The notes: a model not told the origin generated them from the sequence alone. A stretch of DNA of 12,433 nt from Xanthobacteraceae bacterium (GCA_030036975.1 JASHSE010000293.1:1-12433); one strand, 5' to 3'; counted from the stretch's first letter, positions 1 to 6,332 are shown. Program-made: numbers and translations.

Positions 1-1404
1 GCCGAAGACGCGGCAAGCATCGACGACTTTGTCAACGAGCGGCTTGCCAAATACACCGCCGAGGACGCGCCGTTTCTGGAGCGCTTCGCCGAACGCGGGC
101 TGGTCGTCGAGGTGCGGGGCAACCGCATGCCGGATGGCGGCCTGGTCACGACCTTCACCGATATCACGCCGAGCGTCGCGGCCGCCGAGGCGCTCGAGCG
201 CGCCAACGCGACGCTGGAGCGCCGCGTGCGCGAGCGCACCGAGGAACTGACGCGGCTCAATGCCGAATTGCATCGCGCCAAGGCCGAAGCCGATGACGCC
301 AACGTCTCGAAGACGCGTTTCATCGCCGCCGCCAGCCACGACGTCCTGCAGCCGCTCAGTGCCGCCCGGCTCTACGTGACCAGCCTGATCGAGCGCCAGC
401 GCACCGGCGAGGACGGCGAGCTGGTGGCGAACATCGGCGCCTCGCTCGAAGCGGTCGAAGAGATATTTGCGGCGCTGCTCGACATTTCCCGGCTCGACAG
501 CGGCGCCATGCGTCCGGAATTTTCGGAATTCGTGGTCGACGATTTATTGCAGCGGCTCGCCGTCGAGTTCGCGCCGCTCGCCCGTGAAAAGGGCCTCGAG
601 CTTGCGGTCATGCCCTGCTCGCTCGGCGTCCGTTCGGACCGCCGCCTGCTCGGGCGCCTCCTCCAAAACCTGGTGTCGAACGCGATCAAATACACGCCGT
701 CGGGGCGCGTGCTGGTCGGTTGCCGGCGGCGAGGTTCGCGGCTGCGCATCGACGTCTGCGACACCGGCATCGGCATTCCGCAATCGCGCCAGCGCGCGGT
801 GTTCAAGGAGTTTCATCGGCTCGACCAGGGCGCCAGGGTGGCGCGTGGCGTCGGGCTCGGCCTGTCCATCGTCGAGCGCATCGGCCGCGTGCTCGATTGC
901 GAAATTTTGTTGCAATCGACGCCGGACCGCGGCTCGCGTTTTTCCGTCCAAGTGCCGCGCGCGGCAGTCCCCGCCGGCAAGTCCGCCGAGCGCATGCTGC
1001 GACCCGAAGCGGGCAGTCTGGCCGGAAGCGCGGTGCTGTGCATCGACAACGACCGCGCCATTCTCGACGGCATGCAGCGGCTCCTGGACGGCTGGGGCTG
1101 CCGCGTGTTCATCGCGCTCGATCTGGCGGGGGCGCTCGCCGCGCTCGATGCGAGCGAGATCGAGCCGGACGGCTTGTTGGTGGACTACCACCTCGACGGC
1201 GGCAACGGCGTTGCGGCGATCGCCGCGTTGCGTCGACGCGCCGGCCGCGCCATTCCGGCGATCCTGATCACGGCCGACCGCTCGGCCACCGTCCGCGACG
1301 CAGCGCGCGCCGCCGGCGTGCATGTCCTCCACAAGCCGGTCAAGCCGGCGTCGCTGCGCGCGCTGATCGCACAATGGCAGGTGCAGCGCATCGCCGCCGA
1401 GTAG
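1..1404 (+). CDS. Hybrid sensor histidine kinase, C-terminal part (5' end outside window)
   Basis: The frame is open from base 1, so the gene begins upstream; 467 residues are visible. In window residue numbers: the end of a PAS-like domain (to about 56, ending TTFTDIT), a charged coiled coil (about 60-105), a HisKA domain with H-box AASHDVLQPLSAARLY (phospho-acceptor His113), and a HATPase domain with N-box Asn227 (QNLVSNAIKY), D-box DTGIGIP (Asp254) and G-box GVGLGL (about 284-289). A receiver domain ends the protein: acidic pair in IDND, phospho-acceptor Asp395 in LLVDYHLD, and Lys445 in LHKPVKP. All catalytic residues are present, so autophosphorylation and internal phosphotransfer are expected. 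The H-box resembles that of NahK/CrbS-type hybrid kinases; CrbS proteins carry an N-terminal sodium:solute symporter-like membrane part, which would lie outside this window. The neighbouring LuxR-type regulator, convergent at 1409, is the likely partner (inference). Confidence 0.93.
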   Translation, partial: AEDAASIDDFVNERLAKYTAEDAPFLERFAERGLVVEVRGNRMPDGGLVTTFTDITPSVAAAEALERANATLERRVRERTEELTRLNAELHRAKAEADDANVSKTRFIAAASHDVLQPLSAARLYVTSLIERQRTGEDGELVANIGASLEAVEEIFAALLDISRLDSGAMRPEFSEFVVDDLLQRLAVEFAPLAREKGLELAVMPCSLGVRSDRRLLGRLLQNLVSNAIKYTPSGRVLVGCRRRGSRLRIDVCDTGIGIPQSRQRAVFKEFHRLDQGARVARGVGLGLSIVERIGRVLDCEILLQSTPDRGSRFSVQVPRAAVPAGKSAERMLRPEAGSLAGSAVLCIDNDRAILDGMQRLLDGWGCRVFIALDLAGALAALDASEIEPDGLLVDYHLDGGNGVAAIAALRRRAGRAIPAILITADRSATVRDAARAAGVHVLHKPVKPASLRALIAQWQVQRIAAE

Positions 1405-1408
1405 AGGT

Positions 1409-2119
1409 TCAGCCCTCGCTCTCGCGCGGCACTTGCGGCCACTGGCCGGCTTCGATGCGGCCGGCGGCGATCACCGCCTGGGTGCGGCTGTCGACGCCGA
1501 GCTTTTGCAGGATGGCGGAGACGTGCGCCTTGACGGTCGCTTCCGAGACGCCGAGCTCGTAGGCGATCTGTTTGTTGAGGAGCCCGCCCGACAGCATCAT
1601 CATCACGCGGACCTGCTGCGGGGTCAGCGTCGCGAGCCTTGCGATCAGTGCGGAGCTTTCGGCATCCGCGCCGCGCGACAGATCGACGTCGCGCGGCGTC
1701 CACACTTCGCCGCGCAGCACCGCCGCGATGGCCGCCCGCAATGCGTCGGCGCCGAGCGTCTTGGGAATAAAGCCCGAGGCGCCGAATTCCATGCAGCGCC
1801 GGATCACCGCCGGGTCGTCGTTGGCGGAGACGACGACGATCGGCACCGCCGGGTATTGCGCGCGCAGATACATCAGCCCGGAAAAGCCGCGCACGCCGGG
1901 CATGCGCAGATCGAGCAGGATGAGATCGACCTCGCCGCCGCGCTCGAGCAGCTCCGTCATCTCCTCGAAGCTGCCGGCCTCGCCGATGTCGGCGCGGCCA
2001 AACAATCCCGACACCGCTTCGCGCAGCGCGCCGCGGAACAGCGGATGATCGTCGGCAATCACGAGGCGATGAGATTGAGCTTCACTCAACACGAATTGTC
2101 CAATCGTCCACAGACGCAC
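1409..2119 (-). CDS. LuxR/NarL-family response regulator, CrbR/ErdR-like
   Basis: A 236-residue two-component regulator. The receiver domain has acidic residues Asp23/Asp24 (IADDHPLFRG), phospho-acceptor Asp70 (LILLDLRMPG), a switch residue in VVVSAN and Lys120 (FIPK). A LuxR-type helix-turn-helix follows at about 165-218 (LTPQQVRVMMM, NKQIAYELGVSEATVKAHV). Phosphorylation should drive dimerisation and DNA binding. The start is uncertain. The GTG at 2119 gives the longest frame but has no clear Shine-Dalgarno sequence, and family members usually begin shortly before the first beta strand, so GTG at 2092 or TTG at 2089 (protein beginning xSEAQSHRL) may be correct. The stop lies 4 bases from the stop of the convergent kinase gene. 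In characterised CrbS/CrbR pairs the regulator activates acetyl-CoA synthetase expression; whether that holds here cannot be seen from this window. Confidence 0.9.
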   Translation of the reverse strand: MRLWTIGQFVLSEAQSHRLVIADDHPLFRGALREAVSGLFGRADIGEAGSFEEMTELLERGGEVDLILLDLRMPGVRGFSGLMYLRAQYPAVPIVVVSANDDPAVIRRCMEFGASGFIPKTLGADALRAAIAAVLRGEVWTPRDVDLSRGADAESSALIARLATLTPQQVRVMMMLSGGLLNKQIAYELGVSEATVKAHVSAILQKLGVDSRTQAVIAAGRIEAGQWPQVPRESEG

Positions 2120-2200
2120 GAGATATTGTACCGCTCATAGTCCGAGGAGGTCCACCGGGCGCAGGCGCGATTGTTTGATACGGAATTCGGATGATTGACT

Positions 2201-2341
2201 CGTCATTCCGGATCGCCGCGAAGCGGCGAGTCCGGAATCCACAACCCCCGCGCAGGGCATATGGATTCCGGGCTCCTCGCGGAGCTTGTCATCGGGCCGG
2301 CCACTTCGGGCCGGACCCGTTGGCTCGGCCCCGGAATGACG
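2201..2341. repeat. Palindromic intergenic repeat, CATTCCGG type
   Basis: The ends are a perfect 11-bp inverted repeat, CGTCATTCCGG at 2201-2211 and its complement at 2331-2341. Inside are a second inverted pair (TCCGGAATCCA at 2231-2241 and TGGATTCCGGG at 2262-2272) and a small perfect hairpin CGCCGC-gaa-GCGGCG (2214-2228). The whole could fold into a branched stem structure. Elements with CGTCATTCCGG ends and inner GGAATCCA pairs are, as I recall, common between genes in Bradyrhizobium-like genomes. It lies downstream of yjbQ and upstream of the response regulator gene, so it could act as a 3' mRNA structure for yjbQ; this is inference. No open frame in it looks protein-like. Confidence 0.75.
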
Positions 2342-2353
2342 AAACAGTTTGAT

Positions 2354-2818
2354 TCACTCTGCGCCGCACGAGCCGACGAATTGCAGGATCACCTCGCGGC
2401 GGTGCGGGGCGCGGCGATGCTCGGCCACATAGACGCCCTGCCAAGTGCCGAGACGGAGCGCACCGGCGGCGACCGGGACGTGCAGCGACACGCCGTCCAG
2501 CATCGATTTGACGTGCGCCGGCATGTCGTCGGGGCCTTCCACATCGTGCACCCATCCGGCGTCGGCCGGAGCGACGCGGTCGAGCGCGGTGACGAGATCG
2601 ACCTGCACGCCGGGATCGGCGTTCTCCTGAATGACCAGCGACGCCGACGTATGCCGCAGGAACAACAGCAGCATGCCGTCGCGCGCTTTGGCTCGTTCCA
2701 GAAAGCCCGCGAGCTCGCGCGTGATCTCGAAAAAGCCCTCGCCGCGCGTCGGCACGGTGAGCGTCGCACTCGCAATCGTCTCGGCGCGTGCGATGCGGAT
2801 AGCGGACAATGAACTCAT
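2354..2818 (-). CDS. yjbQ: YjbQ / UPF0047 family protein
   Basis: A complete 154-residue member of the UPF0047 (YjbQ) family, with the family's usual trimeric beta-fold size. Diagnostic motifs are RHTSASLVIQENADP (55-69), HDVEGPDDMPAH (91-102), GTWQGVY (124-130) and EHR (133-135). The conserved His, Asp and Glu residues probably form a metal or phosphate site. E. coli YjbQ has been reported to have weak thiamine-phosphate synthase activity, but the physiological role is unsettled, so I do not assert one. The ATG at 2818 was chosen because the protein then begins at the normal family N-terminus; the ribosome-binding site is weak. It has no evident functional tie to its neighbours and is bracketed by repetitive intergenic sequence on both sides. 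Confidence 0.93.
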   Translation of the reverse strand: MSSLSAIRIARAETIASATLTVPTRGEGFFEITRELAGFLERAKARDGMLLLFLRHTSASLVIQENADPGVQVDLVTALDRVAPADAGWVHDVEGPDDMPAHVKSMLDGVSLHVPVAAGALRLGTWQGVYVAEHRRAPHRREVILQFVGSCGAE

Positions 2819-2829
2819 GACTTGAACTT

Positions 2830-3003
2830 ATGGCCGGCACGGTTGCGCTGCGGTGCAGCAAGTAGCCCGGATTGAGCGAAGCGAAATCCGGGGAGGGCGA
2901 TACAAGCCTCGATGTTGAACCCCGGGTTTCGCTGCGCTCAACCCGGGCTACAAGCTGCTCATGGCCGGGCACGGTTGCGCTGCGCTTCAGCTCCGGTGCA
3001 GCA
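2830..3003. repeat. Imperfect direct repeat enclosing a palindrome
   Basis: Copy A (2830-2860) and copy B (2961-3003) share ATGGCCGG, then CACGGTTGCGCTGCG, then GGTGCAGCA. Copy B has one extra G and about 11 extra bases near its middle. The 100 bases between them contain the 31-bp inverted repeat listed separately. Copy B covers the last codons of the exported-protein gene (stop codon at 2987-2989), so copy A looks like a duplicated scrap of that gene's 3' end. The arrangement could reflect insertion of the palindromic element with duplication of its target, or a recombination event. Confidence 0.6.
2863..2950. repeat. 31-bp inverted repeat, TAGCCCGG type
   Basis: The arms at 2863-2893 and 2920-2950 match at 28 of 31 positions when one is reverse-complemented. 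They begin TAGCCCGG, and their centre reads TTGAGCG(A/C)AGCGAAA. The loop is 26 bases. Pairing can be extended outward by several bases with mismatches (GCAGC on the left against its complement in GCTGC on the right). This is a typical intergenic palindromic unit of alphaproteobacteria. It lies between the exported-protein gene and yjbQ, both on the minus strand, and could end or stabilise transcripts; that role is inference. Confidence 0.8.
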
Positions 3004-3457
3004 CTTGGTTTTGCGCTTGTGCGATCGCTTCGACCAGCCGGTGCCAGATCCGGCCGACGAACGCCATCGCGCGATCGACGTCGGCGTCGCTCGGCAGGCG
3101 GAAAGTCCAATCGCCGCCGCCGCGGTCATTGCCCGGCGCCGACACGATTCCAGGCGGCAACGGCAGGCCGCGCGAGATCAGCGCGTTCTTGAGCGCGCCG
3201 TTTTCGCTCCGCAGCCGCGCGATCTCATTCTCAAGGACGGCGCGATCTTCGGAGGCAGCCAGGCAGGCCCAGCCCACGGCTTGGCGGTTGCACAGGGCGG
3301 CTTCGCCGGTCTGCGTGTCGAGCCGCAAAAAGCCGTCGTCCACTTTGTGAAAGCTATAGCGCGCCTCGCCGGTTCCCGGCGCGGCCGCTTCATCGGCGAG
3401 AGCGTAACCGGTCAGGACCAAGGTGGCGATGATGGGGACGAGAGCCTTGCTGATCAT
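2987..3457 (-). CDS. Small exported protein of unknown function with coiled coil
   Basis: The ATG at 3457 is chosen over the longer frame because a good ribosome-binding site (GGGAG, then ATCACC) precedes it and the protein then opens with a signal peptide: Met-Ile-Ser-Lys, a hydrophobic stretch (5-19), and a cleavage site after ALA (21/22). The predicted protein is 156 residues. The mature part has a compact segment, YSFHKVDDGFLRLDTQTGEA (34-53), with two cysteines nearby (C56 and C65 in CNRQAVGWAC). A coiled coil follows (about 68-95), then a Pro/Gly-rich linker and a C-terminal helix. C56 and C65 could form a disulfide in the periplasm. I recall similar hypothetical proteins in Hyphomicrobiales but know no function. 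It is transcribed divergently from the ATP synthase operon. Confidence 0.82.
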   Translation of the reverse strand: MISKALVPIIATLVLTGYALADEAAAPGTGEARYSFHKVDDGFLRLDTQTGEAALCNRQAVGWACLAASEDRAVLENEIARLRSENGALKNALISRGLPLPPGIVSAPGNDRGGGDWTFRLPSDADVDRAMAFVGRIWHRLVEAIAQAQNQVLHRS

Positions 3458-3792
3458 GGTGATCTCCCGGCACGGCAAACCGCCTAAGGCTGGGCGGGCG
3501 GCGCCAAAGCCAGAGGCAACGCCGGCGCGCTCCATCCCGCGCTATCATTACAGGAAATGCGATCGCAAGGAGAGAGGCCCGATCTCTGCCGTACGCGCCA
3601 TCTGCCGTCCGGCCAAAACCCGCCGCGCCGAGGCGCTGGCAAACGCCCGCGCCAGGTCCATATCTATCATTAATTCAAGCAATTAGGATCGGACTTGCGT
3701 TTCTTGACTCGACGGAATCGCCTCAGTATGGTCCGCGCGGTTTCAGCGGGCGGACGTGCCGCAATCGCCGTAAAACCGCGAGTGTCGGAAGC
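3458..3792. other. Divergent intergenic region (335 bases)
   Basis: This gap separates the exported-protein gene (minus strand) from atpI (plus strand). Its right third is the most AT-rich part of the surroundings (about 3660-3710) and carries the promoter listed below. On the minus strand a TTGCGA-like box and an AT-rich TAATGATAG stretch near 3540-3565 could serve the exported-protein gene, but their spacing is poor and I do not call a promoter there. I see no RNA gene and no convincing coding frame. Confidence 0.6.
3704..3732 (+). promoter_or_regulatory. Probable housekeeping-sigma promoter of the F0 operon
   Basis: TTGACT at 3704-3709 and TATGGT at 3727-3732 are separated by exactly 17 bases, close to the vegetative-sigma consensus. 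Transcription would start near 3739-3742, leaving a leader of about 50 bases before atpI. It is the only strong promoter-like match seen ahead of the operon. An upstream AT-rich stretch (3660-3690) might act as an UP-like element (inference). Confidence 0.65.
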
Positions 3793-4134
3793 ATGAGCGA
3801 CGGCGCGCGCGACAACGGCGGTAGCGGCAAATCGCACACCGATGAGGCCGCTCTCTCCGCGAGACTCCAGCGGCTCAGCGAGAGGCTTGCGCGCAACCAG
3901 GCGGCGCGGCCTTCCGAGGGTCCGGCTGAGGATCGGGCGACACCTGCAGCCGGCTACGCCAGGGGCTTACGGCTCTCGAGCGAACTCGTTGCAGGCGTGG
4001 TGGTCGGTGCCGGCCTCGGCCTGCTGACCGACCGTTGGCTCGGAAGTTCGCCCTGGGGGCTCATTGTATTTTTGCTGCTCGGCTTTGCTGCGGGCATGCT
4101 CAACGTAATCCGCTCGGCGTACGCCAAGGACTAA
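3793..4134 (+). CDS. atpI: ATP synthase accessory protein AtpI
   Basis: First gene of the F0 operon; 113 residues. A charged, Ala-rich cytoplasmic N-terminus with an amphipathic helix (19-36) precedes two membrane segments (about 60-79 and 88-106). The sequence LRLSSELVAGVVVGAGLGLLTD followed by an Arg-Trp-Leu-Gly turn is the usual alphaproteobacterial AtpI core (split here: LRLSSELVAG at 59-68, LGLLTDRWLG at 75-84). AtpI helps assemble or stabilise the c-ring and has been linked to Mg2+ supply; it is not part of the finished enzyme. The ATG at 3793 follows a GGAAG ribosome-binding site. The stop is 29 bases before atpB. Confidence 0.93.
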   Translation: MSDGARDNGGSGKSHTDEAALSARLQRLSERLARNQAARPSEGPAEDRATPAAGYARGLRLSSELVAGVVVGAGLGLLTDRWLGSSPWGLIVFLLLGFAAGMLNVIRSAYAKD

Positions 4135-4163
4135 GCCCAATACCCGGGCACCGCGATAGACCA

Positions 4164-4916
4164 ATGCACATCGATCCGATCGAACAGTTTCAGATCAAGA
4201 ATTTGGTGCCTTTAGTAAACATCGGCGGCCACCAGATCGCGTTTACGAATTCGGCGGCCTACATGCTGATCATCGTCGTTCTGGTTTCGGCGCTGCTGAT
4301 CGGAACCACCGCGCGGCGCGCGGTCGTTCCCGGCCGGCTGCAATCGATCACGGAACTGTCCTACGAATTCATGGCCACCACGCTGCGCAATGCGACCGGC
4401 ACCGAAGGCATGAAATTTTTTCCGTTCGTGTTCACGCTGTTCATGTTCGTCCTGTTCTCCAATCTGATCGGGCTCATTCCCTACTCGTTCACCGTGACAA
4501 GCCAGCTGATCGTAACAGTGATCTTGGCGCTGCTCGTTTTCTTCATCGTCGTCATCTACGGTTTCTGGAAAAACGGCTGGCGCTGGGTGCTGCTGTTCGT
4601 ACCCAAGGGCGTGCCGGTTTATTTTCTGCCGATGATCGTGCCGATCGAGGTGCTGTCCTTCCTGACGCGCCCGGTCTCCCACAGCGTCCGTCTGTTCGCC
4701 AACATGCTTGCCGGGCACATCACGCTGCAGGTCTTTGCCGCTTTCATCATCATGCTGGCCGGGTACGGCGTGCTCGGCTGGTTCGGCGCCGTCCTGCCGT
4801 TTTTCATGGTGGTGATTCTGTTTGCGCTCGAACTGCTGGTCGCCGTCGTGCAGGCCTACGTCTTCGCGATTCTCACCTGCATCTATCTCAACGATGCAAT
4901 ACACCCGGGCCATTGA
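4164..4916 (+). CDS. atpB: ATP synthase F0 subunit a
   Basis: This is the 250-residue a subunit that forms the two proton half-channels against the c-ring. An upstream in-frame start at 4035 would overlap atpI by 100 bases, so the ATG at 4164 (protein MHIDPIEQFQIKNLVPL) is used; it matches family length and N-terminus. There are five to six hydrophobic helices. The essential arginine is Arg176 in SVRLFANMLAGH. Nine residues on is His185, and Glu223 and Gln230 lie in LELLVAVVQAYVF. By alignment these correspond to E. coli Arg210, Glu219 (here His), His245 (here Glu) and Gln252, the exchanged His/Glu pair known from alphaproteobacteria and mitochondria. It is co-transcribed with its neighbours. 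No strong Shine-Dalgarno sequence is visible, so it may depend partly on coupling to atpI. Confidence 0.97.
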   Translation: MHIDPIEQFQIKNLVPLVNIGGHQIAFTNSAAYMLIIVVLVSALLIGTTARRAVVPGRLQSITELSYEFMATTLRNATGTEGMKFFPFVFTLFMFVLFSNLIGLIPYSFTVTSQLIVTVILALLVFFIVVIYGFWKNGWRWVLLFVPKGVPVYFLPMIVPIEVLSFLTRPVSHSVRLFANMLAGHITLQVFAAFIIMLAGYGVLGWFGAVLPFFMVVILFALELLVAVVQAYVFAILTCIYLNDAIHPGH

Positions 4917-4954
4917 AGGACCGATCTCTGCCAACCTCGAAAAGGAGCTCTGTC

Positions 4955-5182
4955 ATGGACGCAACCGCCGCGAAATTGATCGGCGCCGGTATCGCCTGTA
5001 TCGGCATGGGCGGCGCCGGCGTCGGCGTCGGCCTGATCTTCGGCAATTACCTGGCGGCCGCGCTGCGCAATCCTTCGGCGGCGCAAAGTCAGTTCGGCAA
5101 CCTGATCTTCGGGTTCGCCATTGTCGAAGCGCTCGGCATCTTTTCGCTGCTGATCGCGCTCCTGCTGCTCTATCAATTCTGA
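4955..5182 (+). CDS. atpE: ATP synthase F0 subunit c
   Basis: A 75-residue proteolipid forming the rotating c-ring. It is a two-helix hairpin. Helix 1 has the glycine-rich packing face GMGGAGVGVG (17-26), the polar loop is RNP (38-40), and the proton-carrying carboxylate is Glu58 in FAIVEALGIF. The ATG at 4955 is preceded by the strongest ribosome-binding site of the operon (AAAGGAG, 4941-4947), as expected for the subunit needed in many copies. An in-frame ATG at 4913 overlapping the end of atpB would add 14 non-family residues and is rejected. Confidence 0.97.
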   Translation: MDATAAKLIGAGIACIGMGGAGVGVGLIFGNYLAAALRNPSAAQSQFGNLIFGFAIVEALGIFSLLIALLLLYQF

Positions 5183-5194
5183 TTATTCCCGATC

Positions 5195-5716
5195 ATGGCC
5201 GCAACCAACGCAACCACCGAAGCCGCTGCGGGGCAAAGTAAGTTTCCGCCGTTCCAGTCGGAATACTATCCCTCGCAGTTGGTTTGGCTGGTGCTGACTT
5301 TCGTCCTGCTCTACGCGCTGATGGCAAGGCTGGCACTGCCGCGGATCGGCGCGATTCTCGCCGAACGGAGCAAGCGCATCGCCGACGACATTGCGGCGGC
5401 GCAGCGCCTCAAGGAGCGCTCGGACGCCGCGCATGCCGCCTACGAGAAGGCGCTTGGCGATGCGCGCGCGCGGGCCCAGGGCATCGCCAACGCAACGCGC
5501 GAGCAGCAGGCCGCGGCGGCCGAAGAGACGAATAAGCGCTTGGAGGCGAAGCTGCACGAGCGGCTGGCGGCGGCCGAGCAATCGATCGCAGCGACACGCG
5601 CAGCGGCAATGGGCAATGTGGGCACCATCGCGGCCGAGGGCGCCGCGGCAATCGTCGAGCGCCTGATCGGCAAGGCCCCGGCGGCGGCCGCCTTGGGCAA
5701 GGCCGGCAAGAGTTAG
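5195..5716 (+). CDS. atpF2: ATP synthase F0 subunit b' (second stator b subunit)
   Basis: A 173-residue peripheral-stalk subunit, also named atpG in rhizobial genomes. A short N-terminus containing FPPFQSEYYPSQLVW leads into one membrane helix (about 27-47). A long Ala/Glu/Arg-rich helix that would form a right-handed coiled coil follows to about 160. Alphaproteobacteria, cyanobacteria and plastids use a b/b' heterodimer rather than two identical b chains, and the next gene supplies b. It starts 12 bases after atpE with a poor ribosome-binding site. The last codons and stop lie inside a 12-bp tandem duplication (5707-5730). Confidence 0.94.
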   Translation: MAATNATTEAAAGQSKFPPFQSEYYPSQLVWLVLTFVLLYALMARLALPRIGAILAERSKRIADDIAAAQRLKERSDAAHAAYEKALGDARARAQGIANATREQQAAAAEETNKRLEAKLHERLAAAEQSIAATRAAAMGNVGTIAAEGAAAIVERLIGKAPAAAALGKAGKS

Positions 5717-5730
5717 GACAAGAGTTAGGA
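5707..5730 (+). repeat. Perfect 12-bp tandem duplication at the b'/b junction
   Basis: CAAGAGTTAGGA occurs at 5707-5718 and again, back to back, at 5719-5730. The first copy holds the TAG stop of the b' gene (5714-5716). The second supplies the AGGAG ribosome-binding site (5727-5731 with the next base), 6 bases before the ATG of the b gene. It is exact over all 12 positions. Confidence 0.9.
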
Positions 5731-5737
5731 GCGGTCC

Positions 5738-6226
5738 ATGATAATGCCTCCGCCCGAAGCCTGGGTCGCCATCGGTTTTGTCTGCTTCCTCGCGCTGCTC
5801 GCCTATCTGCGCCTGCACCGCAAGATCGTCGACGCGCTCGATCAGCGGCAGGCGCGCATCAGGGGCGAGCTCGACGAAGCGGCCCGGCTGCGCCAGGAAG
5901 CCGAGGCGCTGCTCGCCGAGTTCGAGCGCAAAGGGCTCGCCGCCGAGAGCGAGGCCGCCGCGATCATCGAAAGCGCCAAGGCCGAAGCCGAGCGATTGGC
6001 CGCCGAAGCCAAGCTGCGCATGGAAGATTTCGTCGCCCGCCGCACCAAGATGGCTGAGGCAAAGATCACCCAGGCCGAGGCGCAGGCGCTCGCCGACGTC
6101 CGCGCCGCCGCGGCCGATGCGGCGGTCGCCGCCGCCGAGAAAATTCTCGCCACGACGGCCAAAGGGCAGGTCGCCGCGGACTTGCTCGCCCGCGGCATCG
6201 AGGACGTGCGGAAAAAGTTCAACTGA
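5738..6226 (+). CDS. atpF: ATP synthase F0 subunit b
   Basis: A 162-residue stator subunit, the normal size for alphaproteobacterial b. After EAWVAIGFVCFLALLAYL, a single membrane helix (about 7-25), comes an almost uninterrupted charged helix rich in Ala, Glu and Arg (26-150) that pairs with b' and reaches the F1 delta subunit. ATG 5738 is favoured over the in-frame ATG at 5744 because AGGAG lies 6 bases upstream. This is the last gene of the plus-strand operon. No F1 gene (delta, alpha, gamma, beta, epsilon) follows, as usual in this class, where F1 genes form a separate operon. Confidence 0.95.
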   Translation: MIMPPPEAWVAIGFVCFLALLAYLRLHRKIVDALDQRQARIRGELDEAARLRQEAEALLAEFERKGLAAESEAAAIIESAKAEAERLAAEAKLRMEDFVARRTKMAEAKITQAEAQALADVRAAAADAAVAAAEKILATTAKGQVAADLLARGIEDVRKKFN

Positions 6227-6237
6227 GTTCCGCGGCT

Positions 6238-6326
6238 GGGTCGACTGGCGCGGCGGGGTCTCACCGCCGCGCCAGTCGACCCGCGGCTGGCAGCCGCCTT
6301 TCAGATCACGGCGCAACAGCGCCGCG
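6238..6326. terminator. Hairpin cluster between convergent genes, probable bidirectional terminator
   Basis: Three hairpins lie between atpF and the lipoprotein gene. The first has a perfect 19-bp stem (6238-6256 with 6264-6282) and a 7-base loop. The second is GCGGCT-ggc-AGCCGC (6283-6297), followed on the plus strand by CTTT. The third is CGGCGC-aaca-GCGCCG (6311-6326), just past the lipoprotein stop on the minus strand. None has a long T-run, so termination may be weak or may rely on RNA structure that protects transcript ends. The long first palindrome may be an intergenic repeat that has taken on this role. Confidence 0.6.
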
Positions 6327-6332
6327 ATTCTC

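Noticed and set aside
544..1374. Long minus-strand open frame (276 residues) opposite the kinase gene
   Set aside because: It is a frame shadow in high-GC DNA; its composition is His/Arg/Ala-rich with no domain, and the plus-strand kinase motifs are unmistakable.
3556..3672. Short plus-strand frame (about 38 codons) in the gap before atpI
   Set aside because: No ribosome-binding site and an Arg/Pro-rich composition; it ends in the AT-rich promoter region.
5183..6316. 377-residue minus-strand open frame opposite atpF2 and atpF
   Set aside because: It is the complement of two confidently identified stator genes and their terminator, with no recognisable motif and a Gly/Arg/Leu-rich composition.
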